Assembly (NCBI GenBank): GCA_022836615.1
Contig: MU405220.1
Location: forward strand, 1-64,000
DNA length: 64,000 bases
Direction of reading: 5' to 3'
Origin: Annulohypoxylon bovei var. microspora
Lineage: Eukaryota; Ascomycota; Sordariomycetes; Xylariales; Hypoxylaceae
The translations under genes and the position numbers were made by a program. The notes under the pieces are model-generated. The model was not told the origin of the DNA, ran no database searches, and was given only the letters and a program-made list of their open reading frames with translations. Shown here piece after piece: positions 55,217-64,000 of the stretch (the first letter of the stretch is position 1; each line of letters starts with the position of its first letter).

Positions 55217-57013
55217 CTACCAACCGCCGCCGATCTTGCCAGCTAATTGGACGACTCTTTCCGTGGCGCCTGCCGCCTTGTCCTTGCCAACGTCGCTCAC
55301 CACCTCGCGATAGCTCGTGTAAACCAACTTTTCGACTTCTATGCCAGTTATGCTCGCCCAATGCGCCAGGGTATCTCGAATGTATGCTGGGGAAATGCTG
55401 TCAACCATGCCACTGCCTTCTTGCGCCTGTCCTCCGTTTCCAACCGCCCCAGAATTCTCGTCGTTGAGCTCTGAGTCGAAGTCTGAGTCTTCGGCCGAGA
55501 AGTATGCCTCATCAACTTGCGCCAACCATTGCTTCTGCTCTTGTGGTCCGGGCTTCGACTCCAAACCTTTCCGCTCCATCACCACCGGGTCGTCGACCTT
55601 GATCTGCCCACCACCATTGGTACAGCCCCCGGGACAAGCCATAACCTCTACATAGGCGTATTCCAGTCCTGTCTGCTTTCCCGCCGGCTTCCTAGTCCCC
55701 GCCCTGGCACCTGGCATCCGCGACAGTCTAGCCGGTTTCAATCTTCGAACCAGATTCTGGATATTCCGAAAGCCATAATACCTCGCAGCCTTGAAGATAA
55801 GCTCTCCAGCCGCCGAGTTGACCGCGTACTCCACGACGTCGGCGTTTCGGCCGCGTATGGTCTCGATCTTAGACCCGGGGTGTTGTGCGGAGACGTACTT
55901 TAATGTGTAATATAGACTACCCCCCGAAGTCCCCGCAGGCGGTTCCAATTGACTCTTCCGGGGACGAGCGGGGAAGAGAAAACGATGTAGCATAGGATCG
56001 GGAAAGGGGGTCTGCGATGAGGTAGGGAGCGGGGCTCTGGATAATCCGAAGAAATCAATGTTCCTCGACTCTGTCAGCATTAATATCTCCTTGCTCGTGA
56101 TGACACAATCCACGTCCCGCACGCCCCTCCCGGGCTGTCCATCCCCGTTCCACACCGCGTCCGTGAGCTCCTCGCGACTCGCCTCCAGCTTCTTGTCGAA
56201 GCACGGCATCACCGCCAAGTGCCATATGCGACCCGGCGGAATTCCTAGCGTCCGGCTGAGCACGGTCTTGAGAAGCGTGCCTGTAAGCGCCTGCGGTGAC
56301 TTGACTCGCGATATGTGTGGCAGCACGTGCGGGTGCGTCTTCTCGGCGTAGCACACCCAGCCCGGACAGCTGGACGTCAGGATCGGCTTTGTGGGCTTGT
56401 TCTTTCCATTCTCGATATCGTGGTTGGGGGAGCCAATCGCCTCCTCCGCGCCTAGTACCAGACATGCCTCCCGAGCCGCATTTGTGTCCACGACCCACGC
56501 GAACCCGTTATTATACTTCCCGCCCGCACGCAGACCCTCTGGTCCGGATAGTAGTTGCGCGACCATGCGCCCAGCGTCCCGCTCGCCGACACCGCGCCCC
56601 GCAGCCGCTGCTAGGCTCGCGCGCGTCTGCGGCGACACGCTGGCTACGAAGAGCTTCGCCGCCGGGTTCTCCAGGCCCTCGACCCTGAACCCGCCATTCT
56701 GCTGTGGTATTACGCGCAGCGCGGGCGCGCTGTCTAGGACGCTGAGGAGCTCGGCGTGGCTCTGCAGGCTGACGAGCACGGCTTCGGCGGAGGTCACGCA
56801 CCCGGAGCACGCGAGGCAGTCCGTCAGCGAGATCTGGGCCGGTCCCGCGTCCGCGGCGGCGTTGGAGCCGGGCTGGCCGTCGAGGATCACTTCGTGCTCG
56901 AGGTCGCTAGGGGGTTGTTGCGGGGCGGCGGGTAGGGTCTCGACGGGCTTGATGCAGGCTACGCCCGGGGAGATGAAGTCGTTTAGGTCGTCGGCGGAGA
57001 GGATCGCTGACAT
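55217..57013 (-). CDS. NAR1: cytosolic Fe-S cluster assembly factor Nar1
   Basis: A single exon of 598 residues. The N-terminal cluster ligands are visible: Cys20 (GVACIKP) and CLACSGC at Cys66, Cys69 and Cys72. The hydrogenase-like H-cluster ligands follow: TSSCPGWVCYAEKTHP, MPCFDKKLEASR, and VMACPGGCTNGGGQI. Nar1 is an iron-only-hydrogenase relative without hydrogenase activity. It links early scaffold steps to the CIA targeting complex that loads Fe-S clusters into cytosolic and nuclear proteins. The last residue is Trp (GKIGGGW), as expected for the C-terminal aromatic that the targeting complex recognises. The low-complexity region near ~430 and the variable loops fit Pezizomycotina Nar1. 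Confidence 0.96.
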   Translation of the reverse strand: MSAILSADDLNDFISPGVACIKPVETLPAAPQQPPSDLEHEVILDGQPGSNAAADAGPAQISLTDCLACSGCVTSAEAVLVSLQSHAELLSVLDSAPALRVIPQQNGGFRVEGLENPAAKLFVASVSPQTRASLAAAAGRGVGERDAGRMVAQLLSGPEGLRAGGKYNNGFAWVVDTNAAREACLVLGAEEAIGSPNHDIENGKNKPTKPILTSSCPGWVCYAEKTHPHVLPHISRVKSPQALTGTLLKTVLSRTLGIPPGRIWHLAVMPCFDKKLEASREELTDAVWNGDGQPGRGVRDVDCVITSKEILMLTESRNIDFFGLSRAPLPTSSQTPFPDPMLHRFLFPARPRKSQLEPPAGTSGGSLYYTLKYVSAQHPGSKIETIRGRNADVVEYAVNSAAGELIFKAARYYGFRNIQNLVRRLKPARLSRMPGARAGTRKPAGKQTGLEYAYVEVMACPGGCTNGGGQIKVDDPVVMERKGLESKPGPQEQKQWLAQVDEAYFSAEDSDFDSELNDENSGAVGNGGQAQEGSGMVDSISPAYIRDTLAHWASITGIEVEKLVYTSYREVVSDVGKDKAAGATERVVQLAGKIGGGW

Positions 57014-58581
57014 TGTAGCTATGAGTGAGTTGGAGAGGTGTAGAAGGGAGGGGGAGTCGAGGTAAGGGCGACTCGTCCCTTGGTTGTGTGTGTATCTCGT
57101 TCGTTTCTTGACTTGCGACGGCGGGAATTTTTATCGACTCAGGATGTAATGTAGTCGGATTGCAGGGAGAGCGTAATAGAACGTTGGGTACGTAATCGAC
57201 AATGAATAAACGTGTTCCTATTTAAAATACGTTTAGATAAAGTAAACAATAAGCGACAAAAATTGCCAGCTAATTAAAACGATATAAGATTCGTGAAGTC
57301 TGGAGGATGGGTACGATGGGATATCTATCGCATTGGAAAGTTGCTTTGAAATGCGGCTTTCGAATTTTTGTCATGCGAAATCGGCTCCCTAGCATTGGAC
57401 GGGTGGCGGCATCCCACTAACAATAGCGGTCCTTCTTATTGCATGTACATACAGTGAACAGTTCCGCGGGGTTTATACATAAGTACAGTATGAATTGCAC
57501 TGTCTATCTACTTTGCCATTCAATTAACAAAAGTGACGTAGCCCAAGCCTCACCGTTGGTGTGCTTGTTCTTGATGAGGCTCTTAGGTGATACCTACAGT
57601 AGCTACTTGGGTACTGAGTAAGTGTTGAGTAGGTACGTAGCTTATGTAGGTTCCCTTGTTGCTGAAGATAATGCATCGCTACTCACTTTCATTGGTTAAG
57701 ATTGATGCACGTACGGGATATATCAAATACTATGATTACTAGGTATGTACAGACATGTTACAAGAGCCTCAACCAAACATGGCATAATATTCTTTCACTA
57801 ATGGTAAATGTGATATGCTTATTTTTATTTATAGATACAAAGGAAAAGGACAGTACTTGTCTTCGTTCTCGAGGTTTAGACTAGGGAAAAGGGAAAAGGG
57901 AAGATAAAGAACATATAAATCTACCTGCTTACACGTGTCCTTTTATGGCGCCATCAAGACCCCCTTCATATCTGCTTGTAAGATATCTGCATGAGTTGAC
58001 CAAGCTGTCGTACAAATGAATCACCAAGTTATTAGATTTGTCATACTTGTGCATGGTTGAAATTTATGCTGGCATCCGCTACAATATCGAGGTAGTGCTA
58101 GGGTCACAACCTAAGACAGATGCCAAAGGGTTCACAATTTGGATTGCACTGGTGGGCAATCCGTCATAACAAGCACTTAAAAAACACACATGTGACAGAA
58201 GAAAATTGTGTATTGGTAAAGACGAGCGAGCAACCTATTGCTCTGTCCCTAACATCGCAGAACCAACAAGTCTGTTCAATATCGTCATGAACTAATCTCG
58301 AAAGCCCATTTTACCCCTGAAGTGAAAAAAAAAACCAATGTCACCAGTAGAGACGCCGTGATGGTGCTCGCACTGCCATTTGCAAAAGCCAAGTCATCCT
58401 ATCGAATTTTCTTTGTTCCACATGAATGTCGAAGTGTACCGTCAAGGTAGTAGCCTCCATACCTAGATAAATAGGCAATATTATTCGACTCCCACCGAAA
58501 CTGATTTCGTCAAAGAACCGCCGATTTGTCATCCCCGTTGTCTCAAGACATCATTATCGTATCAGATGGGTTGAAAACATC
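57014..58581. other. 1.6-kb gene-free interval
   Basis: Contains the NAR1 promoter at the left and the 3' flank of the Cys-rich gene at the right. It is mildly AT-rich, with no repeat or exon recognised. Confidence 0.4.
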
Positions 58582-59139
58582 TTAACACATCTCGAAGCAG
58601 CATTCGCAGCAGTCGGCACAGCACTCGCATCCCTCTTCACAGACGAAGCAGCAGCACAACGCAGCTAAGCAGCCCTGGAGACAGCCACCACCGCCCGACT
58701 TCTTTTGCTGTTGCGGGGGTTGCTGCTGGTACTGCATCTGCGGTTGACCTTGGGGAGGTCCATAGTACTGGCCTTGAGGGGGTCCTTGAGGAGGTCCATA
58801 CGCCTAATAGTTCAACAAATTAGCTTCTTCGCTTGCAAGGAAATTGTCATGTAACCTAGGAGCAACAATGTGCGCGGTCATTGATAGATTATAGGTGACA
58901 TTTAATCTAGCATTGCGTGCTGACCCAAAGATTTGGACCTCGCGGGGTGCAGGAACGGGTAGAGTGGAGCCTTGACGAATAGGTTTTGGTGTTTCGATGG
59001 GATTGCGACATGGCGACAGTGCCATTCTAGGGATATTGAAGCGATTCATTAAATTTAAATAACATACCTGCGGAGGCTGTTGAGGGTAACCACCATAGCC
59101 CTGGTTAGGGTCCTGGTTGTAGTAGCCGTGACTAGCCAT
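58582..59139 (-). CDS. CYSTM-like small Cys-rich tail protein
   Basis: Two exons (59068-59139, 58582-58803) flank a 264-bp intron (GTATGT...CTATTAG) and give 97 residues. The N-terminal two thirds is a Tyr/Gly/Pro/Gln repeat region (GYYNQDPNQGYGGYPQQPPQ, then YGPPQGPPQGQYYGPPQG). The end is a short Cys-dense segment with about sixteen Cys, starting GGGGCLQGCLAALCCCFVC and ending CCADCCECCFEMC. This is the plan of CYSTM proteins, tail-anchored membrane peptides linked to stress and metal tolerance in fungi and plants. The hydrophobic part is short, so anchoring may depend on palmitoylation of the Cys; that is inference. The stop codon closes a frame that neither exon suggests on its own. Confidence 0.82.
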
Positions 59140-61361
59140 CTAGACTAGTTTGATTGATAGAAGTGGATTGAGGTTGTCTGCGATGATGAAATTTGTTAGA
59201 AAAGGCCAAGAAATATGGTGGTGCGGGAAGGGTAATCTCCCGAAGGCTTTTGCGCCTGAAAGCTTGAATGAACATGAACTGTAGACTGTAGGGAATGAGA
59301 TTCCTCTAAATCTCTATGCGCCAATACGTACTTGACTCTTTTGGTATCGAGATGCTTTCTTGGCTTCTCGGCGGTTGATGATGGAATGGAATGGATTGCG
59401 ATGTCGCAGGGTTTAAGAACGACAAGAAAGTTGGTGGTGTTGATGGAAGAAGTCCAGTAATAATAATAAAACAGGTCAAGACTCAAGAACAGGTGAAGGT
59501 ATGCGAAAAAGAAGGTGGTGGGTCAAATATGTACCTACACAGCTGCTAGGTCCCTGCTAGGTTCTTGCTAGGTCCTTTTAATGTACGATCAAAAGGTGGA
59601 CAAGCAGGGTCGACTTTGCATTAGGATGGTCAGGCGGTTCCTTCTTTTAGAAAGAGTTTCAAGGAGATACGATGTACCTCTGAAGCACAATTGTATTGTG
59701 TGGTACTTTAGTACTATTTCCGGCGCTTCTTTTGCTGTTTCGGATAGTGGGCTAAGTATCGCACCTAAGGTTTAAGTACCTAAGAGGGTAGCCACTGCGG
59801 CAATACGGCACGCAATTTGGCGTGGCTCAGCACCTGGTATTATATGTATGTATTATGTATGCAATCATATGGATACGATTTACAGGTCCTATTGTACATA
59901 CATAATTAAGTCATTTCCCGATTATTCAAAATGTATATTTTGTACATGATGCATGTGCACATCCATACATGTCTGTATTTGATGTGAAGTTCATCATCTT
60001 CGCCTCTTCGAAACGCGTCATGCCTTGAAACTGGAACCCCTTAGACTTTATTTTTGGGGGGTTAGAAAACCGTTACACTGCATCCCCCTTTCTACAACAG
60101 TGATAAAGTCATCAACAACGGGATCTACTTAACCCTCGCTAGTCGCTGCCTCGTAAATTCTAGATTCAAAGGCAGTACCTACCTTACCTACCTAACTCCG
60201 TATACGTGCGTAGATATATTATTAATATGAACAGCGCATAAGCTAGACCGCCAAAATGTTTGAATAGTGTAGGTACACGTCTAATAGCCAGACAGATACC
60301 TACCTGTTTTCGGAATCTCCCATTGGCGGCCTCCTCCAATCATTCCTCAGCCACGTATAGGTAGTGGTCGTCTTGGCGATGCACTGCTGAATGCATGTGT
60401 GTAGGCGTGTCTGTGTGTCTGTGTAATACCGTAGTGTACGTATGCGCTGGAGAGCTTTCTAATACTCCACTGTCCAGCCATTTTCGGGTTGTAGTCAGAG
60501 TCGAGTTGGGAATATGAAGGCTGCGGGCTGTGGTAGTTCGCGCTAAGAAGCCGAGATATCCGATTAGGCGTAGTAAGTATTTAATGCTCCGAATTTTACG
60601 AATTATAAACGAATTCTCCTTCTCGATTGGATACCAATGCGTCACTGCCAAGATCTTGCGGCAACTTCTATCCAGTCTCTATCGAGGCTACGAAGAAAAG
60701 TCGACATATTCAGCAGACGGCGACTATTTATTAGCCGCGGAACTTCTATAGCTACAGCCTATCGTAATTGCAGTCTGGTGAAAATAAGACTGCATACCTT
60801 AGGCATCTAAGTAGGTAGAGACCTCTCTACCGAGGTAAGTGTAGGTACATATATATACTACTAGATATATATACACATATGTAATGGATGTTCTAAACCA
60901 AATCTATCGTAGTAATTCATTTGGAGCTCACCTCGAACTTGACATTTCATTAATATTAGACCTACTTCCAGACTTATATCCAAAATCCAAATCTGGATAA
61001 CCCCGTATATTTATGAAACACCAAAGCAGATCCGATCGTAGGGCTGAGAGGGGTTAGGCGAGCTTTAGCTGGACGCCAAGGGTAGAAACTCGGGAAGAGC
61101 CTAATCTTACTGCATGTACCTAGGTAGTATTTTGATAGTTATCAGGAACTTGATATAATTCATGTTGTTTATAACTGAAGAACTTTTGTTTCTGCTTCAA
61201 CTAGGTACCTACGAACTAAAACAAATTTTCATCACTTCGTCCCCATTGAATTGTTAACTATCGCCTCCTATCTAGGTGCTCTCCAAATCAACAACTGCTA
61301 TTCTGATGTAACACCACCCCGTTGCATTTTTAGGTGAAGAAAAAAAAGAAGTAGGATGATA
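59140..61361. other. 2.2-kb interval, leader and no recognised gene
   Basis: The left ~350 bp looks like the 5' leader and promoter of the Cys-rich gene, perhaps with an intron. The rest has TA-rich and TACC-type simple sequence, one TACCTAGGTA palindrome at 61117-61126, and no supported exon. Confidence 0.45.
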
Positions 61362-63860
61362 TCACTGATCCAGTTGCACGTAATTGGCAGGGAATAGTCC
61401 AGATGCTCCCTTGTAATGACCAAACCACCAGTCTTCGTCGGGGAATTCCAAGTTCGTAACCGTAGCCCCTTCAGGGAAGCTCAGCTCTGCCACATTTGTT
61501 AGCCGTGTTATTCTGTCATTATACACCTAGGTGAATAAGCGTTGGTTACTTACCGTTATCTTCAGCAGCCTCATAATCAAATTGAGCTGTAGCCGTATGT
61601 CCGCTGCCGGCCGCAGATTCGGGCTCGGGCTCACCGGCTGGTGCAGGTGGAGGAGGTGCTGCTTTTTCCTCCGCTTCGTCCTCCATGAGTTCAACATAGT
61701 TGCTAGGGAACAAGCCAGTCTCGCCTCGAGCGTTGGTACCCATCCACCAGTCCTCATCCACCATTTCAATGTCTGTGACATATTCGCCTTCTACGAGCTC
61801 TAGCTCATTGTCTTCCGCCTTGGTATAATCGTACTGGATTATGGCACGTTTGCCTCCGCCCGAAGCGGCCGCCTCAGCCACTTGCTCGTGGCCAAACTGA
61901 GATTCAGCGACAGCGGTAGCAGCAGCGCGGGGATCATAGGTCTCATGTTCTTCTGGTAGTTCTTCCTCCCTTGGAAGCTCTTGTTCGATTGGTCGGACAG
62001 GGAGCGATCGGGGAGGTTCATGCACCGGTTCGATCTCGGGTTCGGGACCACGGGCAACGGGCACCGCTATGCGAACAGGCGAAGGTGCTCGCTCAGGCTC
62101 CTCTTCTTCCTCATCCGTGACCGGAGGTGGGCGAGGAGGCATACCAGGAAGCGCAAAGCCACCCGAAGGTGCACCGTCTGAGGGTCGTGATGCTAGAGGC
62201 GGCGGCGGCGGTGCTCGACTGTTGTCCTCGGCAGCAGGTGACGGAATCTTCGGTGCTGACGGAGCGGGAGCAATGATCTGGGGTGATTCCTTGAAACGGT
62301 CACGTAAGGCACCAACACTTCCTGGGGAGGCTGGGGCCTCTTGACTAGTCTCGGTCTCGCCGGTCTTCTGCCCTGAGAGGCCACGAGCATATGAAGGCGC
62401 CTGCACTGGTGCCCAACTCTTGCCCGTGTAACCACTCTGCCACCCAGCGCCTCCGCTTGTCTGCGGTGCGATAGGCGAGGTTAAAGGTTTGCCGGCACCG
62501 GAAGCACCGCCTTGCTGTGCCTTCTTCTCAGCCCAGATCTGAGCAGGTGTCTTTCCTCCTTGGTCGGCAAAGGTTCGGCTAGCGGACCCAACAGGAGGGG
62601 CAGTAGGAGTCGATGAAGGGCCTCCGAAGCCTCCAGGAGTGGGTGGTTTGGTGCCCGTGAAAGCAGAGGCGCCACCGAACTTCTTAGCAACCTTGGGTTT
62701 AGGCAGTTCTGTGATCCGTTCTGCCTGATTGAACGCTGCGCTTCGTTCTGTCAGAGACCTCGGCCGTTCTTCAGGTTCAGCTTGAGGCTCAGGATCGGTA
62801 GGCTTGTGGGCTTTTGCCCGAATTGCAGCAATATCAACCTTGCCTACTGGCTCGTAGGCGCCCTTAACTGGCACAGGTCGATCATCTTGCTTCTCCCTCG
62901 CGGCGGCTCGAATAGCAGCAATGTCTACCTTTCCAACTGGCTGGTATCCTCCTCCAATCACATCCCTAGACCTATCATCTTGTTGGCTCGAACCGTTAAA
63001 TCTCGAAGGCTCTTGTTTCTGGCCTGTCAGCTCGGCCATATTGACCTTGGTGGGCTTGTATGCCGATTCTACCTTCTCAAGTTGGGACCGAGAAGGTTGC
63101 GGCGCATCTCCCCAGCCATCATCATCCGTCTTTCTCAAGCTGGCATTTCGTGCAGCGATTATAGGGTTAAAGGAGATAGTAGCAGTTGAAGTCGTAGAGA
63201 ATACAGGCTTCGATTTTACGGGAGGCGGCGCCCCTCCGCTCTTCACAGGTGCACTTCCACCAACGGTATATTTGGCACCAGATGCATCAGAAATCTTCTG
63301 AAGAATATTTGCGGGTTCGAGATCGACGTCGGAGCGAGCAGTGATTTGTACGTGGTATCCCTAGGTTTAGTTAGCGCTGGGTTCTAATGTTCAGAATAAA
63401 CTGCTTTACATACGTGGAGTACTTTGGAAACAGCATTTAAATGACTGGTAAAGTAACCTTTCGTCCTCTCGGGGACACCTCCGCCACACTATAGAATATT
63501 AGTCAAACCAATAGATCGTAACACGGGGTCGAGAAGGAGCACACGGACCCATGCGATGAGTGCATATTTGGGCAAGCCAGTGTTCGGGTCTTTGACTTTA
63601 AGGAACGCAAACTGAATACGGCCCTCGCTGAAGTCTTCGATGAGGTCGTCTAGTTCCCCGGAGCCAGTTGATTGGACCTTTAGAACGCTTTCTTTGCCCC
63701 CACTATCTTGGAAGGCATTCGCTAAGGGTGCTTGAACATAGAATAGAGCCCATTGGCCATAGGTGGAAGAACTACCCGACGGAGGAGCGGGTGCGTTAAT
63801 AACACCCTGGTAGCTACTCTTAATCGAAGGTCCGTTTGAAGAAAGGTTCAACGAAGCCAT
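61362..63860 (-). CDS. ABP1: actin-binding protein Abp1 (ADF-H domain, two SH3 domains)
   Basis: Four exons (63549-63860, 63414-63488, 61554-63360, 61362-61486) give 772 residues in one frame. Residues ~1-145 form the actin-depolymerising-factor homology domain (YGQWALFYVQAPLANAFQ, then YALIAW/CGGGVPERTKGYFT). A long disordered, Pro/Glu-rich middle contains repeated KVDIAAIRA units and Pro-rich motifs. Two SH3 domains close the protein: IQYDYTKAEDNELELVEGE to FPSNYVEL, and TAQFDYEAAED/NELSFPEG to LFPANYVQL, the second split by the last intron. Abp1 activates Arp2/3 and recruits kinases and endocytic factors at actin patches; two SH3 domains are common in filamentous fungi, against one in budding yeast. 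Exon 1's donor is unusual (TGG/GTCCGT); the alternative CGT/GTGCTC adds two residues. Confidence 0.94.
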
Positions 63861-64000
63861 CTTGAAGATGTGTTGGGGCGGTGAATTCGTTTCTTGGCAA
63901 GGTCAAGTTTTGATCGAAATATTCAGGATAGGAGTAATAAATTGGGGGTAGAGGTGATGTCACAGCAACAACCGTGAGGGACCAGGGAGCCTCAAGTATA

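Noticed and set aside
61320..61360. Extra 3' coding after the ABP1 SH3 domain
   Set aside because: The SH3 fold ends properly at ANYVQLDQ with TGA, and the sequence beyond is A-rich spacer.

Overview
This window comes from a filamentous ascomycete, most likely a sordariomycete. Genes carry short introns (about 50-150 bp, GTRNGT donors, CTNAC-type branch points). Several products are typical of Pezizomycotina: SCH9 with a C2 domain, a two-SH3 Abp1, and a bifunctional ATP-grasp/PurE Ade2. An AT-saturated transposon shows transition-only divergence, as expected from repeat-induced point mutation (RIP). No tRNA, rRNA or CRISPR array was recognised. Exon joins were worked out by hand from splice signals and frame continuity. 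Most multi-exon models close in frame, which is the main support for them.

Layout. 0-9 kb: a broken SAM methyltransferase gene, an SNF2-family helicase, and an 883-aa disordered protein of unknown function (all minus strand). 9-12.5 kb: no gene recognised. 12.5-23 kb: a housekeeping block with a pyridoxal-reductase-like aldo/keto reductase, ADE2 and DUS4 diverging from each other, a cyclin K/T-type cyclin, and the spliceosomal WD40 protein PRP4. 25-26.6 kb: an S6K/Psk1-like AGC kinase. 30-31.3 kb: a secreted/membrane DOMON-cytochrome b561 fusion. 32.4-33.7 kb: the mitochondrial ATP synthase subunit h gene (ATP14), with an orphan two-exon fragment facing it. 35.8-38.6 kb: SCH9. 38.6-45.4 kb: a 6.9-kb stretch without a recognisable gene, rich in TACC/TATG repeats. 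45.45-48.2 kb: a 2.7-kb RIP-degraded DNA transposon with 142-bp terminal inverted repeats and an 8-bp target-site duplication. 48.5-51.6 kb: a CENP-V/GFA-domain protein, a possible tiny membrane protein and a 408-aa unknown. 53.2-64 kb: a small split gene, a SUZ-domain protein, NAR1, a Cys-rich CYSTM-like peptide and the actin-binding protein ABP1.

The genes do not form a biosynthetic cluster or defence island. They are mostly conserved housekeeping loci: purine synthesis, tRNA modification, splicing, transcription, cytosolic Fe-S assembly, respiration, actin patches. One functional theme is that two TOR-linked AGC kinases (S6K-like and SCH9) lie about 9 kb apart. The most distinctive non-genic signals are the intact-ended RIP'd transposon, a 10-bp palindrome (TACCTAGGTA) present at least eight times in non-coding DNA, and a cyclin gene whose stop codon is followed by about 97 more in-frame, protein-like codons.
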